Source: Acetobacter suratthaniensis (GTDB lineage Bacteria > Pseudomonadota > Alphaproteobacteria > Acetobacterales > Acetobacteraceae). Taken from it: DNA of 64,000 nucleotides. The stretch covers positions 124,001 to 188,000 of the forward strand of contig NZ_JAFVMG010000001.1 in assembly GCF_017377745.1 (NCBI RefSeq), written 5' to 3'. Under the pieces are notes generated by a model. That model ran no database searches. It was not told the origin of the DNA and saw nothing but the letters and a program-made list of their open reading frames with translations. Shown piece after piece: positions 8,973 to 18,076 of the stretch (positions are counted from its first letter, which is position 1; each line of letters begins with the position of its first letter). Both the position numbers and the translations under genes were made by a program.

Positions 8973-9425
8973 CTAATTTCCGCGTGGTGGCTGTTTGAGG
9001 CGGGCTGTCAGGCGGTCGAGACAGTCATTGATTGTTGTGCCAGCCTTGCTGATCTGCGGATCAGTGCTCAGGGAAAGCTGTTCTGCCGCCAGCATGGCCG
9101 GGCTGACAATGCCGCGAATATCATGCCTGAGCTTTGGGTCAGGATCGGTGAGTGCCGCAGGAGCAGGAGCAGGAGTTGGTGGCGCTTTTTCTGTGGCACC
9201 GGCCTGCGCACGCAGGCTCAGCCACGCGCCGAGTGCTGCGCCACCAATCAGGGGGAGCAGGGCCGCGGGGAAGGAAAGCCCCAGCAAGGCCGCGAGTAGC
9301 CCCCCCATGACAGGAAGGCAGAAAGCCAGCACGAGAACCCGTGCGGCGGAAGAGAAAAAGGTCATGCCAGTCCGGCCCTGATAAGGAAGTAGGCGAGGAA
9401 CGCAAGACGACTCTGCGCCCTCCAT
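8973..9425 (-). CDS. Small membrane protein with histidine-kinase-like H-box segment
   Basis: 150 residues, not assigned to a named family. Residues about 22-72 hold two hydrophobic helices (VLVLAFCLPVMGGLL and LIGGAALGAWLSL), followed by an Ala/Pro linker. The C-terminal helical segment starts LRHDIRGIVSPAMLAAEQL, resembling the H-box of HisKA dimerisation domains, and continues into a second helix CLDRLTARL. No ATP-binding HATPase domain follows, so it is not a complete sensor kinase. ATG 9425 has AAGGGA 6 bases upstream; ATG 9365 is an alternative. The gene is divergent from rpmH, and its start overlaps the rpmH promoter. Function unknown. Confidence 0.75.
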   Translation of the reverse strand: MEGAESSCVPRLLPYQGRTGMTFFSSAARVLVLAFCLPVMGGLLAALLGLSFPAALLPLIGGAALGAWLSLRAQAGATEKAPPTPAPAPAALTDPDPKLRHDIRGIVSPAMLAAEQLSLSTDPQISKAGTTINDCLDRLTARLKQPPRGN

Positions 9426-9453
9426 TGACGTTCCCTTATCTGAACTCTATAAG
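9425..9453 (+). promoter_or_regulatory. Sigma-70 promoter for rpmH-rnpA-yidC
   Basis: TTGACG at 9425-9430 and TATAAG at 9448-9453 are separated by exactly 17 bases. This is a near-consensus housekeeping promoter about 75 bases before rpmH, as expected for a highly expressed ribosomal protein gene. Its -35 box overlaps the start region of the divergent membrane protein gene. Confidence 0.75.
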
Positions 9454-9530
9454 CCGCCTCTTCAAGAGGGTGGTGCTCCGGCGGCCACTGGCAATGCATA
9501 TCTGATTCTTAGAACGAAGGGAGCGCCACC

Positions 9531-9665
9531 ATGAAGCGCACTTATCAACCGTCCCGGCTGGTCCGCAAGCGTCGTCACGGCTTTCGTAGCCGCATGGCTA
9601 CCGTAGGTGGCCGCAAGGTCATTGGCAACCGTCGCAGCAAGGGCCGTAAGCGTCTTTCCGCTTAA
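9531..9665 (+). CDS. rpmH: 50S ribosomal protein L34
   Basis: A 44-residue, very basic protein beginning [18 protein letters not shown] and ending [10 protein letters not shown], the exact pattern of bacterial L34. The length equals that of other alphaproteobacterial L34 proteins. A GAAGGGAG ribosome site lies 8 bases before the ATG, and a strong promoter lies upstream. The gene sits 9 bases before rnpA, the universal rpmH-rnpA pair. Confidence 0.98.
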   Translation: MKRTYQPSRLVRKRRHGFRSRMATVGGRKVIGNRRSKGRKRLSA

Positions 9666-9674
9666 GTTCCGGTC

Positions 9675-10058
9675 TTGATCGACGGTTCCTGCGGAGCGGA
9701 ACAGGCGCAGCCTGTTCCCGAGCGTTCCGGCAGGCTGAAAAAAAGGAAGGAATTCCTTTTTCTGGCGGCACGTGGACGCAAAGCCCCGGTATCGGGGCTG
9801 GTGCTCCAGCTTGTCCGCAGGACCGATACCGGGGCCGCCCGGATAGGGTTTACGGTAACCAAAAAGGTCGGCAACGCGGTGGTGCGTAACCGGGTGCGGC
9901 GTAGGCTGCGCGAGGTTGTGCGAAATGTCGAGCGTGATACGCCGCTCAATGGCCTTGATCTGGTTCTGATAGGCCGCGCGGCAACACAGACCCGCCCGTT
10001 CGACGCCCTTGTGTCTGACTTCCGCAAGGCGCTAAGGCTCTGCCAGAAAGATGGCTAG
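9675..10058 (+). CDS. rnpA: Ribonuclease P protein component
   Basis: 127 residues. The body starts RLKKRKEFLFLA and contains the RNR motif region VGNAVVRNRVRRRLREVV that contacts the RNase P RNA. The protein helps the catalytic RNA remove 5' leaders from pre-tRNAs. The only reasonable start is TTG 9675, with no evident ribosome site, so translation may be coupled to rpmH 9 bases upstream. In most bacteria yidD comes next; here only 48 bases separate rnpA from yidC. Confidence 0.95.
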   Translation: MIDGSCGAEQAQPVPERSGRLKKRKEFLFLAARGRKAPVSGLVLQLVRRTDTGAARIGFTVTKKVGNAVVRNRVRRRLREVVRNVERDTPLNGLDLVLIGRAATQTRPFDALVSDFRKALRLCQKDG

Positions 10059-10106
10059 ACCCCCGATCGTCGCGGCGGGGCGCTTGAGCATGATGGATAG
10101 GGTCTT

Positions 10107-11867
10107 ATGGATACAAGACGTCTGATACTGGCAACGCTGCTTTCGGCGGCCGTGCTCTTCGGATTTGAATATTTCTTTCCGCAGGCGCAGCAGCAGACGA
10201 CCAGTGTCGCGCCCCCGGCTGTTACGCAGTCGGTGAACAAGCCCGATGCCGCCGCACAGGCTGGCGATACGGCAGAAGTTTCCCATTCTGATACGCCCGA
10301 CAGCACGGCTAGTGATGCACCGGCCCGTGTCGCTATTGATGCGCCGGCCGTCATGGGAAGCATTAACCTGCGTGGCGCCCGGCTTGATGACCTGTTGCTC
10401 AAGCAGTACCGCGAAACCGTTAAGCCAGACAGCCCGGATGTGCGCGTGCTTAGCCCGGCTGCTACTTCCCGTGCGGATTTTGTGGATTTTGGCTGGCGTG
10501 CGGCCCCTGATACACAGGTGCGTCTGCCTGACAGTCAGTCTCTATGGCATGCCTCGGGTGCGACGCTGGATGATAAGCATCCGCTGACCCTGAGCTGGGA
10601 TAATGGTCAGGGCCTGACTTTTGAAGTGAAACTGGCGGTTGATCAGGACTTCATGTTCACTCTGACGCAGAGCGTGCATAACGCTACGGCGCAGGCTGTG
10701 ACACTGTATCCGTTCTATCGTGTTAACCGTGGTTATACCCCTGAGGAAACCGGGGGCATGCTGGTGCATGAAGGCCCGATTTCTGTGGTGGATGGGCGCC
10801 TGAATGAAGGCTCCTACAAATCCGTACGCACGGGTGGCACGCCGCCAGACAATATTTCATGGAGCCATCAGGGCACAGGTGGCTGGGCTGGCATTACCGA
10901 TAAATACTGGCTGATGGCGGTTCTGCCTGACCAGACAGCCGCCGTCGTGGGCAGCTATGGCTGGCAGGCGACCAAGGGCCAGTATCAGGTGGGCTTTACG
11001 GGGGCAGCCCCTGTGGTGGTAGCACCGGGTGCCAGCGCCTCGTCGCAGGCACATGTATTTGCGGGCGCCAAGGAAGTGCGTCTGCTCGATCGCTACGAAA
11101 CCCAGCTTCATGTTCCCATGTTCTGGAAAGCAGTCGATTTCGGGTGGCTGTCCTTCCTGACCCGTCCGGTCTTTTTCGTGCTGGATCTGCTTTATCAGCA
11201 ATTCGGCAGCTTTGGCTGGGCGCTGCTGATCTTTACCGTGATCGTTAAGGTTGTGTTCCTGCCGCTGACCGTCAAGCAGATGCGCATGACCTGGAAGATG
11301 GCGCGCCTGAAACCGCAGGTGGATGCCATCCGTGCGCGGCACAAGGACGATCCGATGGTGCTGCAGCAGAATATCATGATGCTGTATCGCAAGGAGAACG
11401 TGAGCATGTTCGGCGGTTTCCTGCCGCTGTTCATTCAGGCTCCGGTGTTCTGGTGTCTCTATAAAGACCTGTATGTGACCATTGAAATGCGTCATGCGGC
11501 CTTTGTGGGCTGGGTGAAGGATCTTTCTGCGCCCGATCCGACGAACGTGTTCAACCTGTTCGGTCTGGTGCCTTTCGATCCCACGCAGATCATGCCTTTC
11601 CTTGTGCTGGGGGCGTGGCCGATCATGTATGGTGCAACCCTGTTCCTGATGCAGAAGGTCAGTTCCAGCGCCAGCAACATGGACCCTGCCCAGCAGAAGG
11701 TCATGATGTTCATCCCGCTGCTGTTTACCTTCTTCATGGCGCGGCAGCCGGTGGGTCTGGTCATCTATTACTGCTGGAGCAATATCCTGACAGCGTTGCA
11801 GCAGGTGGTGATCATGGGTCGCCTGCGTGCAGCAGATGCCAAGCCTCAACTGGTAGAGAAAAAATGA
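10107..11867 (+). CDS. yidC: Membrane protein insertase YidC
   Basis: 586 residues of the Gram-negative YidC type. TM1 (RLILATLLSAAVLFGFEYFF, about 4-24) is followed by a large periplasmic beta domain (about 60-340) and a conserved five-helix insertase core beginning FGWALLIFTVIVKVVFLPL. The core has the cytoplasmic hairpin MARLKPQVDAIRARH and ends with MARQPVGLVIYYCWSNIL. It inserts inner membrane proteins alone or with SecYEG. The stop overlaps the next gene as ATGA. An AGGG ribosome site precedes ATG 10107. Confidence 0.97.
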   Translation: MDTRRLILATLLSAAVLFGFEYFFPQAQQQTTSVAPPAVTQSVNKPDAAAQAGDTAEVSHSDTPDSTASDAPARVAIDAPAVMGSINLRGARLDDLLLKQYRETVKPDSPDVRVLSPAATSRADFVDFGWRAAPDTQVRLPDSQSLWHASGATLDDKHPLTLSWDNGQGLTFEVKLAVDQDFMFTLTQSVHNATAQAVTLYPFYRVNRGYTPEETGGMLVHEGPISVVDGRLNEGSYKSVRTGGTPPDNISWSHQGTGGWAGITDKYWLMAVLPDQTAAVVGSYGWQATKGQYQVGFTGAAPVVVAPGASASSQAHVFAGAKEVRLLDRYETQLHVPMFWKAVDFGWLSFLTRPVFFVLDLLYQQFGSFGWALLIFTVIVKVVFLPLTVKQMRMTWKMARLKPQVDAIRARHKDDPMVLQQNIMMLYRKENVSMFGGFLPLFIQAPVFWCLYKDLYVTIEMRHAAFVGWVKDLSAPDPTNVFNLFGLVPFDPTQIMPFLVLGAWPIMYGATLFLMQKVSSSASNMDPAQQKVMMFIPLLFTFFMARQPVGLVIYYCWSNILTALQQVVIMGRLRAADAKPQLVEKK

Positions 11868-12535
11868 ACACCGGCCCTACCACCTTCAGGGAACTGAAGG
11901 ATGACAACGCCATCGCCGCCGCCCTGGAAAACGGGCGGCGGCTTTTTGCCGGTTCATGCGACTTTGTGTTTGGTGCGCAAAAGCTGGGGCAGCTTCCCCC
12001 GCTGACCTTGCCCGAAATCGCGTTTGCCGGGCGCTCCAACGTAGGCAAGTCCAGTCTTGTCAACGCTCTGACAGGGCGCAAGACGCTGGCACGGGCCTCT
12101 TCCGAGCCGGGGCGCACTAAACAGCTCAATTTCTTTGATCTGGCCGGGCGTCTCATGCTGGTGGATATGCCCGGTTATGGCTATGCGCGCGCCGCCAAGT
12201 CGGTCAAGGAAGACTGGCAGGACATGATGTTTGACTACCTGCGCGGCCGCCCGGTGCTACGCCGGGTTGTGCTGCTGCTTGATGCGCGCGTGGAGCTGAA
12301 AACTCATGATCGTGAGGTCATGGATCTGCTGGATCGTGCGGCTGTCAGCTTTCAGGTTGTGTTGACCAAGTGTGATGATGTCAAACCCACCCCGCTTGCA
12401 CGCAAGCAGGCCGAGGTAGAGGCGGTTATTGCCAAACATCCCGCAGCATTTCCCTATCTGACACTGACCAGCAGCCAGACCGGGCTCGGTATGGAAGCCC
12501 TCCGGGCTGAACTTGCGGAATTTGCTCTGCCGTGA
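11864..12535 (+). CDS. engB: Ribosome biogenesis GTP-binding protein EngB (YihA/YsxC)
   Basis: 223 residues with a complete TRAFAC-type G domain: G1 GRSNVGKSS, the TKQLNFF switch region, G3 DMPGYGYA and G4 TKCD. It is an essential GTPase of large-subunit assembly. ATG 11864 overlaps the yidC stop by 4 bases, a strong sign of coupled translation. The frame stays open upstream inside yidC, but the homology and the coupling fix the start here. The yidC-engB-argB order is common in alphaproteobacteria. Confidence 0.96.
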   Translation: MNTGPTTFRELKDDNAIAAALENGRRLFAGSCDFVFGAQKLGQLPPLTLPEIAFAGRSNVGKSSLVNALTGRKTLARASSEPGRTKQLNFFDLAGRLMLVDMPGYGYARAAKSVKEDWQDMMFDYLRGRPVLRRVVLLLDARVELKTHDREVMDLLDRAAVSFQVVLTKCDDVKPTPLARKQAEVEAVIAKHPAAFPYLTLTSSQTGLGMEALRAELAEFALP

Positions 12536-12573
12536 GCAGAGTGGCGGATAGACGACGAACAGGACTGCAGAAT

Positions 12574-13491
12574 ATGACCGAACCTCAGGTTCCTTCTTCC
12601 GGTCTTCAGCTTGACGCAGCGCAGGAGGCCGCCGTTCTGGCGGGTGCGCTGCCGTATCTGCGCCGCTATGCGGGCGATACCATTGTGGTCAAATACGGCG
12701 GACATGCCATGGGCAACCGCGATCTGGCCCAGACATTCGGGCGGGACATAGCGCTGCTCAAGCTGATCGGCATCAACCCTGTGGTGGTGCATGGCGGCGG
12801 GCCGCAGATTAACCAGATGCTTGAGCGGCTGGATATTCCCTCATCCTTCGTTGATGGCCTGCGTGTGACCGACGCCAATATGGTGGACGTGATCGAGATG
12901 GTTCTGGCCGGTTCGGTCAACAAGGAAGTGGCAGAACTGATCTGCGCCGCCGGTGCGCTGGCTGTTGGTATTTCGGGTAAGGACGGTAAGATGATTACCG
13001 CCCGCAAGCTCAAGCGGACGGTGCGCGATACCGATAGTGAAATCGAGCGCGTGCTGGACCTCGGCTTTGTTGGTGAGCCGGTGAAGGTGGATCCGCGCGT
13101 GATTTACGCGCTATCGGGTTCGGGCCTGATCCCGGTGATCGCTCCCGTGGGGCTGGGTGAGGATGGCGCTACTTACAACATCAATGCCGATACGGCCGCC
13201 GGGGCTGTTGCCGGGGCGGTGCATGCCACCCGCCTGCTGATGCTGACGGATGTGGCCGGTGTGCTTGATGCGCAGGGCAAGCTTATTCCCGAACTCAGTG
13301 CAACCGAGGCCCGCAAGGCCATTCAGGACGGCGTTATTACCGGCGGGATGATTCCCAAGGTTGAAACCTGTATCGAAGCGGTGCAGGCCGGGGCGAGGGC
13401 GGCTGTCATTATTGACGGGCGTATCCCGCATGCCTGCCTGCTGGAACTGTTTACGGCATCGGGTTCCGGCACCCTGATCCGCGCTGACTGA
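12574..13491 (+). CDS. argB: Acetylglutamate kinase
   Basis: 305 residues of the amino acid kinase fold. Motifs visible are [11 protein letters not shown] near the N-terminus (phosphate binding), [14 protein letters not shown] (acetylglutamate site), [13 protein letters not shown] and a C-terminal [10 protein letters not shown]. It phosphorylates N-acetylglutamate, the second step of arginine synthesis. I chose ATG 12574; an in-frame GTG at 12532 overlaps the engB stop as GTGA and would add 14 residues. The last gene of the window, argF, belongs to the same pathway but is 50 kb away. Confidence 0.95.
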   Translation: MTEPQVPSSGLQLDAAQEAAVLAGALPYLRRYAGDTIVVKYGGHAMGNRDLAQTFGRDIALLKLIGINPVVVHGGGPQINQMLERLDIPSSFVDGLRVTDANMVDVIEMVLAGSVNKEVAELICAAGALAVGISGKDGKMITARKLKRTVRDTDSEIERVLDLGFVGEPVKVDPRVIYALSGSGLIPVIAPVGLGEDGATYNINADTAAGAVAGAVHATRLLMLTDVAGVLDAQGKLIPELSATEARKAIQDGVITGGMIPKVETCIEAVQAGARAAVIIDGRIPHACLLELFTASGSGTLIRAD

Positions 13492-13563
13492 AGGGGCGGC
13501 TGAGCGGCCTCTTTTCCGGCGATCTGTTTTTTTCTGGCCCATTTTTTCATCAGACGGTGTGTT

Positions 13564-14412
13564 ATGACTGACGAAACTCTTCGCGCGCATATTGAAGCTC
13601 TTTGGGAAAAGCGTGACGGCATTTCCTCCGCAACCCAAGGGGCGGATCGCGCCGCCATTGAACAGGCGCTTGATGCGCTGGATTCTGGCAAGCTGCGCGT
13701 TGCAGCCCCGCAGGAAGATGGCTGGGTTGTGCACGAATGGCTGAAAAAAGCGGTTCTGCTCTCCTTTCGCCTGAATGACAGTGTTGTTCTGCCCGGTGGG
13801 GCGGCTGGTGCTCCGGCTTATGACAAGGTGCCGCTGAAATTCGCGGGCTGGGATCAGGCGCGCTTTGATGCTGCCGGGTTCCGTGTTGTGCCGGGTGCCG
13901 TTGTGCGCCGGTCAGCCTATATCGCGCCCGGCGCGGTGCTGATGCCCAGCTTTGTCAACGTGGGTGCGCATGTGGGCAGCGGCACCATGGTGGATACATG
14001 GGCTACGGTGGGTAGCTGTGCGCAGATTGGCCGTAACTGCCATATCAGCGGTGGCGCGGGTATTGGTGGCGTGCTGGAGCCTTTGCAGGCTGCTCCTGTC
14101 ATCATTGAAGATGACTGCTTTATCGGTGCCCGTTCGGAAGTGGCCGAAGGCGTGATTGTTGAGCGCGGTTCCGTTCTGTCCATGGGTGTTTTCCTCGGGG
14201 CTTCGACCAAAATTGTCGATCGCGCGACGGGCGAAATCTACATGGGCAGGGTTCCGGCCTATTCGGTTGTGGTGCCGGGCACCATGCCGTCTTCCAACCC
14301 GGTCGGTGCGGATGGTCGCCCCAACCCGGCGCTGGCCTGTGCGGTTATCGTCAAGCGTGTTGATGAGCGCACCCGTTCCAAGACATCCATTAACGAACTG
14401 CTGCGCGACTAA
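13564..14412 (+). CDS. dapD: Tetrahydrodipicolinate N-succinyltransferase DapD
   Basis: 282 residues. An N-terminal helical domain is followed by a left-handed beta helix of hexapeptide repeats (about 105-230) with [18 protein letters not shown] and [15 protein letters not shown], typical of DapD. It succinylates tetrahydrodipicolinate in the succinylase branch of lysine and meso-diaminopimelate synthesis, needed for peptidoglycan. The 72-base gap after argB carries T-rich runs but no clear terminator stem. dapE follows 21 bases later on the same strand. Confidence 0.96.
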   Translation: MTDETLRAHIEALWEKRDGISSATQGADRAAIEQALDALDSGKLRVAAPQEDGWVVHEWLKKAVLLSFRLNDSVVLPGGAAGAPAYDKVPLKFAGWDQARFDAAGFRVVPGAVVRRSAYIAPGAVLMPSFVNVGAHVGSGTMVDTWATVGSCAQIGRNCHISGGAGIGGVLEPLQAAPVIIEDDCFIGARSEVAEGVIVERGSVLSMGVFLGASTKIVDRATGEIYMGRVPAYSVVVPGTMPSSNPVGADGRPNPALACAVIVKRVDERTRSKTSINELLRD

Positions 14413-14433
14413 TCGCGCGGAGGAGGCTCCGGC

Positions 14434-15627
14434 ATGACGGAAATGACCACAGATGGCACAGCCTGCGCGGCCGAAACATTGCGGCCGGGAGACCTGTCCA
14501 ACCCTGTGGCCGTGGCGCAGGCGCTTATCCGCCTGCCTTCCGTTTCTCCCGATCCGGGGGAAAGCCAGCGTCTTTTAGCTTCCATGCTGGAGGCTCTGGG
14601 CTTTTCCGTCACCCATCTGCCATTTGGCGAGGGTGCGGAATGCACGCCCAATATTTTTGCCCGTCTGGGCACAGGCGGGCCGCATATCTGTTACGCCGGG
14701 CATACCGATGTGGTGCCGCCGGGCCGTGAGGAAGATTGGCGCTACCCGCCTTATGCGGCGCATATTGCCGATGGTCTGCTCTATGGCCGTGGCGCCTGTG
14801 ACATGAAAGGGGGCATTGCCGCCTTCGTGTCAGCCGTGGCTCGGCAGGCGGCTGCCGGTGGTGTTAACGGCTCCATCAGCCTGCTGATTACGGGCGATGA
14901 GGAAGGCCCGGCCACCTATGGCACCTGCAAGGTGCTGGAGTGGATGCAGGCCAACGGCCAGATTCCTGATTACTGCCTTGTTGGTGAACCAACCAACCCC
15001 CGCACGCTGGGGGAGATGGTCAAGGTCGGGCGGCGTGGCAGCCTGAACGCCCAGATTGTGGTGGAAGGCACGCAGGGGCATGTGGCCTATCCGCATCGGG
15101 CAGATAACCCGGTACACCGCCTTCTGGCCGTTCTGGAAGCCCTGCGGGCAACGCCGCTGGACAATGGCACGCAGTATTTCGAACCCTCGTCCCTACAGGT
15201 GACAAGCCTTGATGTCGGGAACGAGGCCACCAATGTCATTCCCGCCCGCGCGCAGGCACGGCTGAACATCCGCTTTAATGATCTCCACACAGGGGCTGCA
15301 CTGATCGGGTGGATTGAAACGGTGTGCCGCCAGCATGCCCCGCGCTCGACCGTTACGGCCAAGATCAGCGGAGAATCTTTCCTGACCCAGCCGGGGCGCG
15401 AAACCCGTGCGCTGGTGGCTGCCATTACGCAGGTTACGGGGCTGGAGCCAGCGCTTGATACCGGAGGCGGCACATCGGATGCGCGCTTTATTGCGCAGTA
15501 CTGCCCGGTTTCCGAGTTCGGGCTGGTGGGGGCAAGCATCCATAAGGTCGATGAGCATACGGCCGTGGATGACCTTGAGAAACTGACCTGTATTTACCAG
15601 ACTTTTCTGCAAGAGGTGTGCGCGTGA
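14434..15627 (+). CDS. dapE: Succinyl-diaminopimelate desuccinylase DapE
   Basis: 397 residues, an M20 dizinc peptidase-family enzyme. Metal and catalytic motifs are GHTDVVPPG (His, Asp), GRGACDMKGG (bridging Asp) and ITGDEEGPA (general base Glu and ligand Glu). The lid domain lies at about 195-310, and the C-terminal part has TGGGTSDARFI and a late His ligand in GASIHKVDEH. The product, LL-diaminopimelate, feeds lysine and cell wall synthesis. An extra N-terminal stretch of about 25 residues precedes the family core. It overlaps the following membrane protein gene by 4 bases. Confidence 0.96.
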   Translation: MTEMTTDGTACAAETLRPGDLSNPVAVAQALIRLPSVSPDPGESQRLLASMLEALGFSVTHLPFGEGAECTPNIFARLGTGGPHICYAGHTDVVPPGREEDWRYPPYAAHIADGLLYGRGACDMKGGIAAFVSAVARQAAAGGVNGSISLLITGDEEGPATYGTCKVLEWMQANGQIPDYCLVGEPTNPRTLGEMVKVGRRGSLNAQIVVEGTQGHVAYPHRADNPVHRLLAVLEALRATPLDNGTQYFEPSSLQVTSLDVGNEATNVIPARAQARLNIRFNDLHTGAALIGWIETVCRQHAPRSTVTAKISGESFLTQPGRETRALVAAITQVTGLEPALDTGGGTSDARFIAQYCPVSEFGLVGASIHKVDEHTAVDDLEKLTCIYQTFLQEVCA

Positions 15628-16250
15628 TTTCTGACGGCAAACCGATGGGCGTGGTCAAGCGCATCATACAGGGCATGCTGCTCCTGTCCTCTGGTCGCCG
15701 CGAAGGGCTTGCGTGCTTCGAAGGCACGACCAACGCCCTTGGCGCGGCTATGGCGCCCCAGCTTGCTTTTGTTCTGGTAGGGGCGTTGCAGGTTTTCATG
15801 CAGCCTGATCCGGTTATGGAACTGGTCAAGGTGCTGCTGTCGTTCTGCGTTCTGCTGCTGCCGCTTGTCATTACCCATGCCTATGCCCGGCGCTGGGGGC
15901 GCGAGGGGCTGTGGCTGCGCTATATGACGGCTGCGACCTGGTGCAACTGGATGATCGTGCTGGTGTCGTTGGCCTGCACCATGCTGGCTGTTCTGCTGTT
16001 TCCAGCGCTGGTCAAGGAGCCTGCCTTTATGGTGGCTCTGGTGTTTGTGGCCACCTTGTATGAAATGTGGTTGCAGTGGTTTATCGCGCGGGTGGGGCTG
16101 GAGCTTGGCGCTGGTCGCGCCATTATTGTTTACCTGTCCGTGCTGCTGGCCTGCTTCGTGCTGTATGCCCTCGCAGCCCTGCTGCCGCCGCACTATCTGT
16201 TCATGCACGATCTTTTTCAGCCGATGGTGGGCGGCGAAGCCCAGCACTGA
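15624..16250 (+). CDS. Five-TM inner membrane protein coupled to dapE
   Basis: 208 residues with five predicted TM helices: APQLAFVLVGALQVF, VLLSFCVLLLPLVI, MIVLVSLACTMLAVLLF, FMVALVFVATLYEMW and IIVYLSVLLACFVLYAL. I do not recognise a family. GTG 15624 overlaps the dapE stop (GTGA) with GAGG 7 bases before; GTG 15618 is the alternative. The gene lies between dapE and truA. The polar N-terminus (KRIIQGMLLLSSGRREGLACFEG) is probably cytosolic. A role linked to diaminopimelate or the cell wall is only suggested by the coupling. Confidence 0.8.
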   Translation: MISDGKPMGVVKRIIQGMLLLSSGRREGLACFEGTTNALGAAMAPQLAFVLVGALQVFMQPDPVMELVKVLLSFCVLLLPLVITHAYARRWGREGLWLRYMTAATWCNWMIVLVSLACTMLAVLLFPALVKEPAFMVALVFVATLYEMWLQWFIARVGLELGAGRAIIVYLSVLLACFVLYALAALLPPHYLFMHDLFQPMVGGEAQH

Positions 16251-16264
16251 GGCATGTGTAATGT

Positions 16265-16293
16265 CCGCCATATGGCCTTTGCCAGTATGGCGG
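16265..16293. terminator. Hairpin between convergent genes
   Basis: CCGCCATA (16265-16272) pairs perfectly with TATGGCGG (16286-16293), with inner GGC/GCC pairs around CTTT. It lies in the 61-base gap between the converging membrane protein and truA genes. No T-run follows on either strand, so it may stabilise 3' ends or assist Rho rather than act as a classical terminator. Confidence 0.45.
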
Positions 16294-16311
16294 GTCGCTA
16301 TCCTGTAGCCT

Positions 16312-17112
16312 TTAGCGCTCGGTTGCTGGCGGGCTGAACGGGTCGGGTTCGTAACCGACACCGCTCAGGTAAAGCCCTTCGGCGGGGGCGGTTTGCCCAG
16401 CGGCTGAACGGTCACGCGCTGCGAGTGCCTGCGCCACCCGCTCGGGCGCCCAGTATCCGCATCCAACCTGTTTGAGCGTGCCGACCATGTTGCGCACCTG
16501 ATGGTGCAGGAAAGACCGCGCCCGCGCGGTAATCAGGATTTCATCTCCCTCGCGCCGTACGGCCAGATGGTCGAGCGTGCGGATCGGGCTTTTGGCCTGA
16601 CAGGCCGCCGCGCGGAACGAGGTAAAGTCATGCAGGCCCAGCAGCAGGCTGGCGGCCTCGTTCATGCGCTCGGTATCCAGCGGAGATTTAACGTGCCAGA
16701 CATGCCCCGCCACCAGTGCCGGGCGGGCGCGGCGGTTGAGAATGCGATAGCGATAAGCCCGCCATGTGGCGGAAAACCGGGCATTCCAGTCAAGAGAGAC
16801 CGGGGCCGCATCCACCACCACAACGGCATGGGGTTTGAGGTGATAACTCAGCCCCTCGCGCACGGCATGGGGTGTCAGCTTTATCCCGGCGGGAAAATCC
16901 AGATGAGCGACCTGTGCCAGAGCATGCACGCCAGCATCTGTGCGTCCGGCGGTAATGCTGCCAACCGGCGTACCACCCGCTAACCGGCTTGCGGCTTCTT
17001 CCAGCAGGCCCTGCACGGAAACGCCAGAAGACTGGCGCTGCCAGCCGACAAGCCCCGTGCCATCATACTCGATCCTGACAGCCCAGCGCTGGATGGCTGG
17101 TGTGTCAGTCAT
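16312..17112 (-). CDS. truA: tRNA pseudouridine synthase A
   Basis: 266 residues. It starts MTDTPAIQRWAVRIEYDGT. The catalytic motif TAGRTDAGVHA holds the nucleophilic Asp, and ARSFLHHQVRNMVGTL is the second family signature. TruA converts U38-U40 in the anticodon stem of many tRNAs to pseudouridine. ATG 17112 overlaps the fmt stop by 8 bases. The frame is open further upstream, but that stretch lies within fmt and has no homology. The truA-fmt-def order on one strand forms a translation-start and tRNA maintenance operon. Confidence 0.96.
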   Translation of the reverse strand: MTDTPAIQRWAVRIEYDGTGLVGWQRQSSGVSVQGLLEEAASRLAGGTPVGSITAGRTDAGVHALAQVAHLDFPAGIKLTPHAVREGLSYHLKPHAVVVVDAAPVSLDWNARFSATWRAYRYRILNRRARPALVAGHVWHVKSPLDTERMNEAASLLLGLHDFTSFRAAACQAKSPIRTLDHLAVRREGDEILITARARSFLHHQVRNMVGTLKQVGCGYWAPERVAQALAARDRSAAGQTAPAEGLYLSGVGYEPDPFSPPATER

Positions 17113-18043
17113 GGGTATGGGCTGTGTCTTCGCCCAGACGCAGGCCGGGGGGCAGGCTCTGTCCGCGCAGGAAGGCATCGGCCTGCATCATGCCGCGTCC
17201 GGGGCGTTGCAGGGCCAGCAGGCGGATGGCCCCTTCACCACAGGCGATGTTCAGATCATCGTCCAGAATGGTGCCGGGCAGGGCGCTGTGTCGTGTTGCG
17301 CAGGGAGTGGCAGCCCCGATCTTGATCACCGTGCCATCTGGCAGGGTGGTGAAGGTGCCGGGCCACGGCGTAAGTGCGCGAATACGGCGGTCAATGGCTG
17401 TGGCACTGTCCTGCCAGTTTATGCGTCCGTCCTCACGGGTCAGGCGGGGGGCGTAGGTCACACCGTCTTCAGGCTGTGTTACGGGGGTGGCCCCTTCGGC
17501 CAGCACATGCACAACCAGTTCCGCCCCCATAAGGGCTAGCTGGTCATGCAGGGTTGTGGCGGTGGTGGCGGTCGTAATGGGCACGCTGTCCGCACGGAGC
17601 ATGGGGCCGGTATCCAGCCCTGCTTCCATCTGCATGATGGTTACACCACTTTGCGTATCCCCGGCCAGAATAGCGCTCTGGATAGGCGAGGCGCCGCGCC
17701 AGCGTGGCAGCAGGCTGGCGTGGATGTTCAGGCAGCCCAGCCGGGGGGCTGTCAGCATGGCAGGCGGGAGGATCAGCCCATAGGCCGCGACAATGGCGGC
17801 ATCGGCCTTGAGTGCGGCAAAGGCATCCCATTCCGCCTGATTGGCGCGCAGGGATACCGGGTGGCGCACGTCCAGCCCCAGTTCTTGGGCGGCACGGTGA
17901 ACGGGCGAAGGGCGCACGGCCTTACCCCGGCCTGCCGGGCGGGGCGGCTGGGAGTAGACGGCGGCAATATCATGCCCGCGTGCGTGCAGCGCACGCAGGG
18001 CGGGCACGGCAAAGTCGGGCGTGCCCATGAAGACAAGACGCAT
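17105..18043 (-). CDS. fmt: Methionyl-tRNA formyltransferase
   Basis: 312 residues. The formyltransferase domain begins MRLVFMGTPDFAVPALRAL. It contains the folate-binding and catalytic segment GCLNIHASLLPRWRGASPIQ (Asn, His) and LDTGPML, and is followed by a C-terminal OB-like domain. It formylates Met-tRNAi for translation initiation; the def product 33 bases upstream later removes the formyl group. Length and motifs are normal. Confidence 0.97.
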   Translation of the reverse strand: MRLVFMGTPDFAVPALRALHARGHDIAAVYSQPPRPAGRGKAVRPSPVHRAAQELGLDVRHPVSLRANQAEWDAFAALKADAAIVAAYGLILPPAMLTAPRLGCLNIHASLLPRWRGASPIQSAILAGDTQSGVTIMQMEAGLDTGPMLRADSVPITTATTATTLHDQLALMGAELVVHVLAEGATPVTQPEDGVTYAPRLTREDGRINWQDSATAIDRRIRALTPWPGTFTTLPDGTVIKIGAATPCATRHSALPGTILDDDLNIACGEGAIRLLALQRPGRGMMQADAFLRGQSLPPGLRLGEDTAHTHD

Positions 18044-18076
18044 GAACCGGGGCTTTCTGCTAACGGGACTTGGGGC

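Noticed and set aside
10050-10124. 24-codon frame between rnpA and yidC as a YidD remnant
   Set aside because: It is too short and lacks the Cys-rich YidD motif (PTCS-type), so it is not listed as a gene or pseudogene.
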